Source of the DNA: G963669295 sp963669295
GTDB lineage: Bacteria > Bacteroidota > Bacteroidia > Flavobacteriales_D > CALLUQ01
Reading direction: 5' to 3'
DNA: 64,000 bases
Assembly (NCBI GenBank): GCA_963669295.1
Contig: OY769938.1
Coordinates: 2,728,001 to 2,792,000 of the forward strand
In this document: one piece after another, positions 43,198 through 52,427 of the stretch
Position numbering within the stretch: position 1 is the first letter of the stretch
Layout: each line of letters starts with the position of its first letter
The notes under the pieces: generated by a model
Seen by the model: the letters and a program-made list of their open reading frames with translations, nothing else
What the model was told of the DNA's origin: nothing
Database searches by the model: none
Program-made: the position numbers and the translations under genes

Positions 43198-44076
43198 ATG
43201 GCGCACAAGGCCGGATTTGTTAATATCATCGGAAGTCCCAACGTAGGGAAGTCTACACTGATGAACCAATTGGTGGGCGAACGCCTGTCGATCATTACCT
43301 CGAAAGCACAAACCACCCGCCACCGTATTTTAGGGATGGTAAATGGCGATGACTTTCAAATTGTGTATTCCGATACGCCTGGGGTATTGAACCCCAACTA
43401 CAAGCTGCAAGAAAGCATGATGAAATTCGTGCGTACTGCCTTGCAGGACGCGGATATCATCCTTTTTGTTACCGATATTTTTGAGGATGAAATGAACCAT
43501 GTAGAAACCCTCGAAAAAATTCAAAAGACCAACATTCCGGTGTTGTTGCTGGTGAATAAAATCGACCTGGGCGACCAGCAAAAAGTGGAAGAACGGCTTA
43601 CCTATTGGCAAGAAAAAGTACCCAATGCAAAAGTGGTGGCCCTATCGGCATTGCACCGTTTTAATGTAGAACCCATCTTCCATAAAATATTGGAATTGCT
43701 GCCCGAAGGCCCTCCTTTTTTCCCAAAAGATGAGCTGACCGATAAACCCATGCGGTTTTTTATATCGGAAATTATTCGCGAAAAGATACTGTTGGGCTAT
43801 AACAAAGAAGTGCCCTACTCGTGTGAGGTGATGGTAGAGGAGTACAAAGACAACCCAGAGCAGGTAGACATCAAAGCAGTGATTGTAGTGGTGCGCGATT
43901 CGCAGAAAGGAATTCTTATTGGCCACCAGGGCAAGCGCTTGAAGTGGGTAGGCACCGAAGCGCGTAAAGACATTCAGGAATTTGTTGGGAAGAAGGTGTA
44001 CCTGGAACTGTTTGTGAAGGTGGATAAAGACTGGCGAAACAAAGAAACCAAGCTCCGCAAGTACGGTTATCGTTAA
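43198..44076 (+). CDS. era: GTPase Era, 16S rRNA maturation
   Basis: The ATG at 43198 gives 292 residues starting MAHKAGFVNIIGSPNVGKST. A frame open further upstream runs through the tRNA gene and is not used. G1 is GSPNVGKST, G3 is DTPG (SDTPGVL) and G4 is NKID. The C-terminal KH domain has the GxxG loop in VVRDSQKGILIGHQGKRLK. Era binds the 3' end of 16S rRNA during 30S assembly. der follows 30 bp downstream on the same strand, so the two ribosome-assembly GTPases are probably cotranscribed. Confidence 0.97.
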   Translation: MAHKAGFVNIIGSPNVGKSTLMNQLVGERLSIITSKAQTTRHRILGMVNGDDFQIVYSDTPGVLNPNYKLQESMMKFVRTALQDADIILFVTDIFEDEMNHVETLEKIQKTNIPVLLLVNKIDLGDQQKVEERLTYWQEKVPNAKVVALSALHRFNVEPIFHKILELLPEGPPFFPKDELTDKPMRFFISEIIREKILLGYNKEVPYSCEVMVEEYKDNPEQVDIKAVIVVVRDSQKGILIGHQGKRLKWVGTEARKDIQEFVGKKVYLELFVKVDKDWRNKETKLRKYGYR

Positions 44077-44106
44077 TATTACGATATTTGCACCCAAATT
44101 CATGCC

Positions 44107-45417
44107 ATGGGAAACATTGTTGCCATTGTAGGACGCCCCAACGTGGGGAAATCAACCCTTTTTAATCGGTTGACAGAAAGCCGTCGCGCCATTGTGGAAG
44201 CCGCCAGCGGAGTAACCCGCGATCGCCATTATGGAACGGCAGAGTGGAACGGCCATGAATTTTCGGTGATCGATACCGGTGGTTATGTGGTAGGCTCTGA
44301 CGATGTGTTTGAAGAAGAAATCCGCAAGCAAGTGCTCATTGCCATCGAAGAAGCCACCATCATTCTCTTTATGGCCGATGTAATGACTGGCATTACCGAC
44401 CTCGACATGGCGGTAGCAGAGATTTTACGCAAAACCAACAAGCCGGTATTTTTGGCAGCCAATAAGGTAGATAACAACGAACGCATTGCCCTGGGGGCTG
44501 AGTTTTACAGCCTTGGGCTGGGTGAAGTATACAACGTATCGGCCACCAATGGCAGTGGCACTGGCGAACTGCTGGATGCCATGGTAGAAGCATTTCCTAC
44601 CCGCAAAGAAGATCAAAACGACGACGAAGGCCTGCCCCGGTTTGCCATTGTAGGAAAACCCAACGTAGGAAAATCGTCGTTGGTTAACGCCCTTATTGGT
44701 GAGGAACGCAACATTGTTACTCCCATTTCTGGCACTACGCGCGACTCCATCAATACCCGCTACAATGCTTACGGGTTTGATTTTAACCTGGTAGATACAG
44801 CAGGCATTCGGAAGCGGCAAAAGGTACACGAAAGCATTGAGTTTTATTCGGTGCTTCGCTCCATCCGTACCATCGAAAATAGTGATGTATGCCTGTTTTT
44901 GGTGGATGCACAAGATGGCATTCAAAAGCAAGACCTCAACATCTTTTACGTGATTGAGCACAATCGCAAAGGGGTAGTGGTGCTGGTCAATAAATGGGAC
45001 CTTATTGAGAAAGACAATGCTACTACTAAGAAGTTTGAAGATGAGATCAGGGAACGGTTGGCACCATTTACCGATGTGCCCATCATCTTTACCTCTGCCC
45101 TTACCAAGCAACGCATTCATAAAGCCTTAGAAAAGGCGGTAGAGGTGCACGAAAACCGCACCAAGAAAATATCTACTTCCAAGCTCAATGATGTGATGTT
45201 GGAAGTTATTGCCACCAATCCACCTCCGGCAGTGAAGGGCAAGTACATCAAAATTAAGTACGTAACGCAGTTGCCCACCCACGCTCCAGCGTTCGCTTTC
45301 TTCTGCAACCTGCCCCAATACATCCGCGACCCGTACAAGCGTTTTCTTGAAAACAAATTGCGCGAGCATTTCGACTTTACCGGCGTGCCCATCCGCATCT
45401 TTATCCGCAAAAAATAA
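44107..45417 (+). CDS. der: GTPase Der (EngA), 50S assembly
   Basis: The 436-residue protein has two tandem G domains and a C-terminal KH-like domain. The first G domain shows GRPNVGKSTLFNRL, DTGG and NKVD; the second GKPNVGKSSLVNAL, DTAG and NKWD. The double-GTPase layout is unique to Der, which is essential for 50S subunit maturation. Starts 30 bp after the era stop. The C-terminal KH-like part ends GVPIRIFIRKK, as in other Der proteins. Confidence 0.98.
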   Translation: MGNIVAIVGRPNVGKSTLFNRLTESRRAIVEAASGVTRDRHYGTAEWNGHEFSVIDTGGYVVGSDDVFEEEIRKQVLIAIEEATIILFMADVMTGITDLDMAVAEILRKTNKPVFLAANKVDNNERIALGAEFYSLGLGEVYNVSATNGSGTGELLDAMVEAFPTRKEDQNDDEGLPRFAIVGKPNVGKSSLVNALIGEERNIVTPISGTTRDSINTRYNAYGFDFNLVDTAGIRKRQKVHESIEFYSVLRSIRTIENSDVCLFLVDAQDGIQKQDLNIFYVIEHNRKGVVVLVNKWDLIEKDNATTKKFEDEIRERLAPFTDVPIIFTSALTKQRIHKALEKAVEVHENRTKKISTSKLNDVMLEVIATNPPPAVKGKYIKIKYVTQLPTHAPAFAFFCNLPQYIRDPYKRFLENKLREHFDFTGVPIRIFIRKK

Positions 45418-45486
45418 CGGTAGCATTCCTGCACACAGTCGCGTTTACGACAACATTTAGGCGCGATTTTCGTATATTATACCGTG

Positions 45487-47622
45487 ATGTTTACCCGATT
45501 GTTAACGCTCTTTTGTTGCTTGTTCATTGGCTTTGCCAATGCTCAAGACTTCCGGTTTCGGAAAAACAATCACCAATGGGAAGACCCTGCACCAATCCCT
45601 TTGCCGGTAAAAAAACAATTTGAACACGAAGATGCAGTAGTGCTGAAAGAAGCAAACAAAGTCAACATCAGCTGGGTAAAGTCGCAATTTGTACACCTGT
45701 ACTACGAAAAAAAAATACGCATCAAACTGCAAACAAAAGAAGGCGTAGAACGCTGTTCAAGAGTTACTATTCCCGAGTCGTTCGATCCCCTTTACGATTA
45801 CAGCAGTGTACCCAACGATAAAAAAAACGAAGTAGACCGTCCGAGCTATTTCAATGTGCGCATCATTGAGTTTGAAGCCCGTGTTATTAAGCCTGATGGC
45901 ACGGTAAAACCCGTTCGCGATGCCCTTGAAATAGGCCGACGACGGGTGCGGGTAGATCAGGCCTTACGCTATTACAATGCCTTGTCGTACACCTTTGTGC
46001 TGCGCCACCTGGAACCAGGCGATGAGCTGGAGCTGTATTACCAGTACGAGGTGCCTTATCGCGACAACTGGTTTTACTATACCAATGCACGGCTCTTTTT
46101 TCATAGCGACCTGCCCAAGCAAGATTACCACCTCATTGTAAAGTATCACCCCATGCTGGGCACCAGCATTGCCAACCACCCAGCCGACAGTGTGGTACGC
46201 ACCAAAAAACGCATCATCCACCATTGGCATAAAACCGATTTACCTGGCTGCCTTTTTGAACGCGGTGCGCGTCCACATTTTGATTTGCCCCACCTGGTGT
46301 ACCAGGTGAACCCCAACGACCGATTGTACTATCAAAGCGACCCTGCGGCCTTGTATGTCGATTCGGTGCCTTACTGGCGTTATGTAATGCGGTTGCGCGA
46401 ACAGCGAGCCATTTGGCTCCAAAGGGTAGCGCAAAAACGCATTCCCGACAAGCAAAACAAGCTGGTATACGAATTTGTAGCATCGGCCAGTAGGAGCGAT
46501 ACCACCACTTTGCGCAAAGCCATGAGTGCCCACAATGCCATTGCCAAAAACTTTGAGTACCAAAACGACAATGCCTACTTTGCCGGGTTGGATGGAGGAC
46601 TGGAACGGATGGGCACCTATACCGATAAAAGAATTATACGAGAAATCAGCAGGTACAACCTATACGCTAAAATTTTCTACCACCTGGAGCTGCCCTACTA
46701 CACCGCTTACCTGGTAGATAACAGGGTGGCGAGTGTAAATAAAACCTATACCTCACCGCTGCTGTACAACGAATTTGCCTTTGCCATTCCGGTGGGCAAT
46801 ACGTTTGTATACATGCATCCCAAGAAAAATAAGTTTGGCTATTATGCCGATGAGTTGCCCTTTTACTGGGAAAATTCCAACGCGGTACTCGGCTCGGTAT
46901 ACCGTTTGTTTGGAGAAATGCGCCCTAAGTTGGAGTTTATACGCACCCACGGCAGCGATGCAGCGGTGAACTACCGCAACACCAATGTAAGTGCGAAAAT
47001 CGATTTGGAACAACAGCACATCAATTTTGAGGCGCGGGTAGCACTTTCAGGCCAATTTTCTACCATGACCCGCGGTAAGTATTTGAATGCCTATGTCGAC
47101 TCATCGGTAAACCCCCGCTATGCACAGCGGTTGTTTGAAATTGGCCATGTACAGGTGACTGAAAACAAAATGACCTACCATGCTACCGACTATCCTTTTA
47201 AAACGGAGTTGCGCCTAAAGTATAAAGCCGGCAACAAGGTAAAAGATGAAGGCAATGGGGTATATGCCATCGATTTGCGCAACTGGTTCAACTACATCTA
47301 CCTCGAAAAGTTTGATGCCGATCAACGGCAATTGCCTTTTTACACCGACTTTGTAGGGCAAGACCACTTTAAGTATTACCTGGAATTTGACAAGGGGGTA
47401 GAAGTGGTGAACAAGGAAGAACTATTGGCAGAGCTCAACAATACGCTGGGTCACTTTTCGGTGGCCATTACCGATGCCCCGGGCGGCATTATGTTAGAAG
47501 TACAATTGAAAGTGAACAGTCATCGTATTCCGACCCATTCAGTAAACGACGTAGCCACCATTTACCAACAAATGGAGCAGCTCAACAAGGCAGTGTTAAG
47601 GGTAAAGGTAACGGCAGACTAA
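45487..47622 (+). CDS. Exported DUF3857/transglutaminase-like protein
   Basis: The ATG at 45487 is preferred over the adjacent GTG at 45484 and gives 711 residues. It has a signal peptide (MFTRLLTLFCCLFIGFANAQ), a DUF3857-like N-terminal beta domain (about 50-250: YYEKKIRIKLQTKEGVE, LEPGDELELYYQYEV), and a transglutaminase-like region (about 290-480). In the latter, the usual catalytic C-H-D set cannot be read with confidence, so activity is uncertain. The C-terminus is beta-rich. Family members are periplasmic or surface proteins of unknown function. It is convergent with the aminotransferase gene, stops one base apart. Confidence 0.7.
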   Translation: MFTRLLTLFCCLFIGFANAQDFRFRKNNHQWEDPAPIPLPVKKQFEHEDAVVLKEANKVNISWVKSQFVHLYYEKKIRIKLQTKEGVERCSRVTIPESFDPLYDYSSVPNDKKNEVDRPSYFNVRIIEFEARVIKPDGTVKPVRDALEIGRRRVRVDQALRYYNALSYTFVLRHLEPGDELELYYQYEVPYRDNWFYYTNARLFFHSDLPKQDYHLIVKYHPMLGTSIANHPADSVVRTKKRIIHHWHKTDLPGCLFERGARPHFDLPHLVYQVNPNDRLYYQSDPAALYVDSVPYWRYVMRLREQRAIWLQRVAQKRIPDKQNKLVYEFVASASRSDTTTLRKAMSAHNAIAKNFEYQNDNAYFAGLDGGLERMGTYTDKRIIREISRYNLYAKIFYHLELPYYTAYLVDNRVASVNKTYTSPLLYNEFAFAIPVGNTFVYMHPKKNKFGYYADELPFYWENSNAVLGSVYRLFGEMRPKLEFIRTHGSDAAVNYRNTNVSAKIDLEQQHINFEARVALSGQFSTMTRGKYLNAYVDSSVNPRYAQRLFEIGHVQVTENKMTYHATDYPFKTELRLKYKAGNKVKDEGNGVYAIDLRNWFNYIYLEKFDADQRQLPFYTDFVGQDHFKYYLEFDKGVEVVNKEELLAELNNTLGHFSVAITDAPGGIMLEVQLKVNSHRIPTHSVNDVATIYQQMEQLNKAVLRVKVTAD

Positions 47623-47623
47623 C

Positions 47624-48913
47624 CTATCCTTTGGCAAACTTTTTTATGCCTTCCACCAACAAGTCCAATTCTTTTTTAGTGGTGTATACATGTGGGGTAA
47701 TGCGCACGCCATTCAATCCTTCCATTTTAATGGGTGAGGTATGAATTTTAAAAGTGTTGAACAAGGCCAGGTCTAAATCAGAGGCGTTGTAACTTCCTAC
47801 GTTTACATGCGCCAATGCTCCCGAAAATTGCGGGTTAAGCGAAGTGTTTAGCTGTACTCCTTCTATGTCTTTCACCTGGTTGGCCCAGTAGTCTTTTAAA
47901 TGGCGCAGCCGTTTTTCTTTGCGCGCTATGCCAATCATTTGATGAAAATCGATGGCATGGCCAATGGCCAATTCAATGGCACTGGAATGCGTGCCCAACT
48001 GCTCAAACTTTTTGATGTTGTCGCTCAGTGGATTGTCGCTGGGTAGTAATGGCCAAATACTACTGATTTTTTCTTTCCGCACATACAACATGCCTGACCC
48101 AAAAGGGGCGCATAACCACTTGTGCAAACTGGTGGCAAAGAAATCGCAATCGAGGTCGGAAATTTTAAAGTCGAGGTGGGCAAAGCTATGCGCACCATCT
48201 ACAATGGTGGTGATGCCCCGGGCTTTCGCAGCAGCACAAATCTTTTTTACCGGTAAAATCTGTCCGGTCCAGTTAATGACATGGGTAATGTTAACCACCC
48301 TGGTTTTGGAGGTGAACTGATCGGTAAACAATTTTACCATCTCGTCTTCATCTTCCATCGGTTGGGGCAGGTCAATCCACTTGAGTTTGAGTCCCAACCG
48401 TTGCTCTTGCTGTTTCCACGCTACCTTAACACGCGAGTAATCCATTTTGGTGAGCACTACTTCATCGCCTTTCTTTAGGTCCATGCCCATGATGACATTG
48501 ATGATGCCCTCGGTAGTGTTGCGGTTGATGGCAATTTCTTCGGGCGAGCAACCCGCCACTTCGGCCAGGTTCCTTCTCACCGAGGGCTTTTGCTTATCGA
48601 GGATGCGCCACATGTAGTAGGAGGGAGCTTCGTTGGATATCCGGTTGTAATGCTCTACAGCTTCCTGTACCACTTTGGGTTGCGGGCTTACCCCTCCGTT
48701 GTTCAGGTTAATCACATTGCGTGAGGTGGTGTAGGCCTGCCTAATGCGTAACCACAACTCATCGTCGGCAACAGCACTGTCCAGATCCATTTGATTCAAC
48801 GAGGCAATGCTATCGTATACATCTTCTGCCACAGCATGGTTGGCCAGGGAGGTGAGCGATAACGCACCCGTAATACCAGCCAGTTGCTGCATAAATTTTC
48901 TTCTGTTGGCCAT
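47624..48913 (-). CDS. Class V aminotransferase family PLP enzyme, Tat-exported
   Basis: The 429-residue enzyme opens with a twin-arginine signal (MANRRKFMQQLAGITGALSL). The PLP site is intact: D239 in IVDGAHSFAH and the Schiff-base lysine K265 in FFATSLHKWLCAPFGSGML. The fold I class V pattern resembles isopenicillin N epimerase or cysteine desulfurase-like enzymes. Neither a desulfurase-type catalytic Cys loop nor another specificity mark is clear, so the substrate is unknown. Export by Tat suits a cofactor-containing enzyme. It shares a strand with the small gene 48921-49373, 7 bp upstream. Confidence 0.85.
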   Translation of the reverse strand: MANRRKFMQQLAGITGALSLTSLANHAVAEDVYDSIASLNQMDLDSAVADDELWLRIRQAYTTSRNVINLNNGGVSPQPKVVQEAVEHYNRISNEAPSYYMWRILDKQKPSVRRNLAEVAGCSPEEIAINRNTTEGIINVIMGMDLKKGDEVVLTKMDYSRVKVAWKQQEQRLGLKLKWIDLPQPMEDEDEMVKLFTDQFTSKTRVVNITHVINWTGQILPVKKICAAAKARGITTIVDGAHSFAHLDFKISDLDCDFFATSLHKWLCAPFGSGMLYVRKEKISSIWPLLPSDNPLSDNIKKFEQLGTHSSAIELAIGHAIDFHQMIGIARKEKRLRHLKDYWANQVKDIEGVQLNTSLNPQFSGALAHVNVGSYNASDLDLALFNTFKIHTSPIKMEGLNGVRITPHVYTTKKELDLLVEGIKKFAKG

Positions 48914-48920
48914 GATTCAG

Positions 48921-49373
48921 TTATTGATGTGTGCTGTCTTCCGCTTCGGGAGTGAGTGTATCGTGTGTTACTGGCAACACCTTTCCAACATCTTCAGTAT
49001 ACTCGGTGGGATCGTTCGGGTCGGGAACAATGCCTACAGGACCTTCATGCTCGTTGCTATCGCAGCTGGTGGCAGTCATGAAGAGGGCTCCGAAAAGCAA
49101 GCTACAGGCAACACGCGCAAATTTAAACGGATGGTTTTTATACTTACGAATGGCATGGAGCTTTGTAGGTTGTGGCAATGGTTTTACACGTCCGCATACA
49201 CGACTTCCATCATGGTTGTTCCAAAAGTCGATGACCTCTTGTTGGTTCATGGAGGCAAAGTCGATAATGGTAGTATTACAGGTATGGCACAGCCTGCTTT
49301 TTTTACCGTTCACGGTCATGTCTCCCCATTTTTCTTTACAGGGGTCGGGTACTTTTAATTGAAGATTCTTCAT
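48921..49373 (-). CDS. Small membrane-anchored protein with CHxC-type N-terminal motif
   Basis: The 150-residue protein opens with VPDPCKEKWGDM...SRLCHTC...IIDFASMNQQEVIDFW. This W-x-x-M...C-x-x-C...V/I-D-F motif recurs at the start of many Bacteroidota proteins and may bind zinc. One hydrophobic segment (about 85-102, VACSLLFGALFMTATSC) follows a basic stretch, so the N-terminal part is cytoplasmic and the acidic tail (GIVPDPNDPTEY...) outside. The tail's opening cysteine could be a lipidation site, but the position is internal. It lies 7 bp before the aminotransferase gene, suggesting coexpression. Function unknown. Confidence 0.65.
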   Translation of the reverse strand: MKNLQLKVPDPCKEKWGDMTVNGKKSRLCHTCNTTIIDFASMNQQEVIDFWNNHDGSRVCGRVKPLPQPTKLHAIRKYKNHPFKFARVACSLLFGALFMTATSCDSNEHEGPVGIVPDPNDPTEYTEDVGKVLPVTHDTLTPEAEDSTHQ

Positions 49374-49446
49374 GGTTGAAAAGAGTTAAAGCAGCATTTT
49401 CTTGTTCTTAAATATAACAATAAATCAACGGCCCTGTAAACCTGCA

Positions 49447-49484
49447 TAAAAAAGGCCCCTCCACTGCTTTGCAGGAAGGGGCCA
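49447..49484 (-). terminator. Terminator of the small exported protein gene
   Basis: On the minus strand GGCCCCT pairs with AGGGGCC around a partly self-paired loop, followed by six T. It lies 20 bp past the stop of 49504-49836. Confidence 0.8.
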
Positions 49485-49503
49485 ATGAAGAGGAGTGTGC
49501 AAA

Positions 49504-49836
49504 CTAATCACAGAAGGTGCCGCCTTCGGGGCACTCTCCTTCTTTAATGCTCTTTACATCGAGCCATGCCGTTACCCCACATCCAGGGTCAGCATCTTCC
49601 CATTGCGCAGTAACACAGTAGGTATTGCCGTTGGCATTGGCACTATAATCACCACCAAGCACATATACCACTCCAGTACACTGATCGGTGATGGTAGAGC
49701 ATCCCAATGCATTTTGACCAATGGTGCCTGAAATACGAATGGTTTTGTTGGTGTTGTTCGATTGTGCGGCAGCTTCTTGCATGCCAAATAAACTCAACAT
49801 GGCAATGGCCATGAACAGCGTCATCATTTTTTTCAT
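49504..49836 (-). CDS. Small exported cysteine-containing protein
   Basis: The 110-residue protein has a signal peptide (MKKMMTLFMAIAMLSLFGMQEAAAQ). The mature part of about 85 residues has six cysteines (LGCSTITDQC, YCVTAQW, DPGCGVTAW, EGECPEGGTFC), likely three disulfides, and is beta-rich. No family recognised. It lies alone with its own terminator, between the trans-sulfuration gene and the small CHxC protein gene. Confidence 0.6.
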   Translation of the reverse strand: MKKMMTLFMAIAMLSLFGMQEAAAQSNNTNKTIRISGTIGQNALGCSTITDQCTGVVYVLGGDYSANANGNTYCVTAQWEDADPGCGVTAWLDVKSIKEGECPEGGTFCD

Positions 49837-49931
49837 TGTAGTTGGTTGTAGTTTGTGAATCAGTTAGTTACTCACAAATTTGAGAAAAATACACAGCAAA
49901 ATCATCAGTAAATTTACTGATATTGAGTGGA

Positions 49932-51092
49932 TTACAACTGTTTTAGTGCTTGCTCCAAATCCGCTATCAATAGGTCGGGGTCTTCCAATCCTATGTAAAT
50001 GCGAACAAGGTTCCACGGCAGGTCGGGGTTGTCGTAATTTTGCGAATCGTAAAGGGCACAAACAGGAAACAGCAGCGATTCGTAGCCTCCCCACGAGCAG
50101 GCCAGTAAAAAGCATTCTAGCGCATTGCAAAAGGCTTCTGCCTTTTTAATCTCGTTGGTATTGAGCAGCATTGAAAACAGTCCGCTGCCGGCCTTCATTT
50201 GCTGTTGTGCCAGCTCGTATTGCGGGTGTTGTGGCGAAAAAGGATAGTTGATTTGACTTACCCCAGGGTGTTGTGTTAAAAAGGCCACTACCTTTTCTGC
50301 CGATTCGGTAGAGCGTTTTACACGGATGTCTAAGGTGCGCAATCCGCGCATCATGAGCCAGGCGTCGTTGGGTGAAATAATGCCTCCCAAAGTCATTAGC
50401 TCCGAGGCAAAAATGGCATCTACCCGTTTCTTAGTACTGCACAATACGCCTGCCACCACATCACCGTGTCCGTTGAGGTATTTACTGGCCGAGTGCACCA
50501 CAATATCTACGCCCAATGCAATGGGCTGTTGGTGCAGTGGGGTAGCATAACTGTTGTCGCAAATGGTGGCGATGCCTTTGGCACGAGCCATAGTGGCTAC
50601 AGCTTTTAAATCTTGCAGTTCAAAGGTAAGCGAGTTCGGACTTTCCAGGTAAATGAGGGCGGTGTTATCGCGAATAGCAGCTTCAAAATTGTTCACATCG
50701 GTGCCGTCTACCATCGTAGTGGTTACCCCATAGCGCGACAGCATATTGAGCAACAACTTATGGGTCCAACTGTAAGGTTTTTGTACGCATACCACATGGT
50801 CGCCTCCTTGCACACACGAAAGTACTGCGGCTGCAATGACCGCGCTACCACTGCCAAAAACCAGGGCATCTTCACTGCCCTCTAAAGCGGCTATTTTTTT
50901 GCGCAGGGTGGCTACACCAGGATTGTACCCACGGGTGTAAAAAGGGGTTTCAAATTCTTTGGTCAATCCCTCGCGCATCTGTTGCACATTGTTGAAGCAA
51001 AAATTGCTGGTTTGCATGATGGGGGGCGCAACAGCATTGAAATAGTTTTCGCGCTCCTCACCCAGGTGGGTCAATATCTCTGAAAGTTCCAT
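49932..51092 (-). CDS. Trans-sulfuration family PLP enzyme (Cys/Met metabolism)
   Basis: The 386-residue enzyme belongs to the cystathionine gamma-synthase/beta-lyase/gamma-lyase family. Motifs: YTRGYNP (52-58, PLP phosphate contact), GSGSAVIAAA (80-89), D179 (ICDNSYATP) and the PLP lysine K204 in HSASKYLNGHGD. The usual GGT-type loop after the active tyrosine reads KPYSWTHK, a small deviation, so the exact reaction (synthase or lyase) cannot be read. It is cytoplasmic. metK lies 2 kb away, but nothing shows a shared transcript. Confidence 0.92.
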   Translation of the reverse strand: MELSEILTHLGEERENYFNAVAPPIMQTSNFCFNNVQQMREGLTKEFETPFYTRGYNPGVATLRKKIAALEGSEDALVFGSGSAVIAAAVLSCVQGGDHVVCVQKPYSWTHKLLLNMLSRYGVTTTMVDGTDVNNFEAAIRDNTALIYLESPNSLTFELQDLKAVATMARAKGIATICDNSYATPLHQQPIALGVDIVVHSASKYLNGHGDVVAGVLCSTKKRVDAIFASELMTLGGIISPNDAWLMMRGLRTLDIRVKRSTESAEKVVAFLTQHPGVSQINYPFSPQHPQYELAQQQMKAGSGLFSMLLNTNEIKKAEAFCNALECFLLACSWGGYESLLFPVCALYDSQNYDNPDLPWNLVRIYIGLEDPDLLIADLEQALKQL

Positions 51093-51103
51093 GTTCTAAA
51101 AGT

Positions 51104-51134
51104 AAAAAAGGGCTTTGTGTATTCAAAGCCCTTT
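51104..51134 (-). terminator. Terminator of the PadR-linked membrane protein gene
   Basis: AAAGGGCTTTG and CAAAGCCCTTT form an 11-bp stem with a 6-nt loop; on the minus strand it is followed by TTTTTTACTTTT. It lies just past the stop at 51156. Confidence 0.85.
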
Positions 51135-51155
51135 CCCTTTCGATTTGTATGCCCC

Positions 51156-52427
51156 CTACATGGCTTGCGCCAGTTGGGTATTTTGTCCCATCAAATAGTT
51201 CAAGAGTTGGCCTTCGGTGCTGCGGGCATCATTTTTTAAATGCTCTAAATACATCAGCACATAAAACAAAGGCTTTTCGCTAAAGTTGGCCTTTTCCCAG
51301 GTATCGCTTTGATCAAAATTGGCTTTCATTTCACCGATATACAACCCAATGTTTTGCGCCAACGAGCGATCTTGCTCTGTATAACTGCTACGAACAAAGG
51401 CATTGTATGCTTCAATTTTGGTTTTGAGGTTGGCAGCAGAAATGTCGCCATCGCCCAACATAATAGCATCAATGCGGTGATTTTGTTTGGTCCACTCTAT
51501 TTCTGCCAACACCTTTACCGATGCTGCGCGTTCTTTGCTAATCCCTTGCGTGGCGGCAATCAATTCGTAGCGCACTTCATCCAGGTAATTGCACAGCTCG
51601 TTGGTAGCTGAGGTAACCGCTTGAACTTTTGGTCCAATCACCTCGGTGCCTAGCAATTGCGATGAAATGGTGGCGTTAACCTCAGCTTTTTCAATGGGTG
51701 CATTCAGGATGCGATCTTCTGTTAAATACAAGCCATTGCTGGTAAAGTAACTGGTGTGTACACGGGTAAGGCCAAAAATCATGGTAGCCCCTGCAAAGAT
51801 CACAAATACCAACGACGACTTAAACAGCTTGTTTTCGGCCTGTTGGTACGAACGGATAAAGTAGAGGGGCATGAACAATAAGCCCAGTAAGCCCATACCT
51901 GCCAACATCAAAGCCCCAGCCCCTGGCCAGTGCATAATTTTAAAAGCTGAACCTACCACCAGCACAATGGCAGAAAAGAGCCCTGCGATATACGTAAATT
52001 TACCAGCACCAGAAGTGCTCTTCAGTTGAATAATTAATAAAAGCGGTAGGTAAAATAAGGCCACAATGCCCAGCCCTGAAAGCAATGCAATGCCCGCTCC
52101 TGGCCAATGCATTAGCTTAAATATGGTTCCTACCAGGGTTAACAAACCTCCAATGATGCCTAATATGGATGCCAGTTTCTTCATTTTTCTTAATTTTAAG
52201 GTTAGGAAATAAATTGTTGTTTCTTGGGTCCGCTCGATGCCTTGCGGACCAAACTCATGAATGGATTGCGAAAGGGCCTTCTTAAACTCCCAGCCGTGGT
52301 CCATTCTTTGTTCTATAGCACAGCAGATGTGATCCAGCAACTCGAGCCGTAAGGGCTCGTAGTGCACGCCTTTATCCACCAAAAAATCGTGGATAGAGTT
52401 GATTTGCTTAACCGATAGCACTTCCAT
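51156..52427 (-). CDS. PadR-linked membrane protein with two GldL-like helix hairpins
   Basis: The 423-residue protein starts with a helical domain (about 1-80: VHYEPLRLELLDHICCAIEQ, WEFKKALSQSIHEFG) reminiscent of HAAS/permease-prefix sensor domains paired with PadR regulators. Two copies of a GldL-type helix hairpin follow: FKLMHWPGAG (103-112) and FKIMHWPGAG (162-171). Another helix is at about 203-221, then a soluble helical C-terminus (about 225-423). The second hairpin helices read GLGIVAL and GMGLLGL, lacking the glutamate that GldL uses for proton coupling. Its start overlaps the padR end by 20 bp, so the pair is translationally coupled. Role unknown; a membrane-stress sensor is plausible (inference). 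Confidence 0.8.
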   Translation of the reverse strand: MEVLSVKQINSIHDFLVDKGVHYEPLRLELLDHICCAIEQRMDHGWEFKKALSQSIHEFGPQGIERTQETTIYFLTLKLRKMKKLASILGIIGGLLTLVGTIFKLMHWPGAGIALLSGLGIVALFYLPLLLIIQLKSTSGAGKFTYIAGLFSAIVLVVGSAFKIMHWPGAGALMLAGMGLLGLLFMPLYFIRSYQQAENKLFKSSLVFVIFAGATMIFGLTRVHTSYFTSNGLYLTEDRILNAPIEKAEVNATISSQLLGTEVIGPKVQAVTSATNELCNYLDEVRYELIAATQGISKERAASVKVLAEIEWTKQNHRIDAIMLGDGDISAANLKTKIEAYNAFVRSSYTEQDRSLAQNIGLYIGEMKANFDQSDTWEKANFSEKPLFYVLMYLEHLKNDARSTEGQLLNYLMGQNTQLAQAM

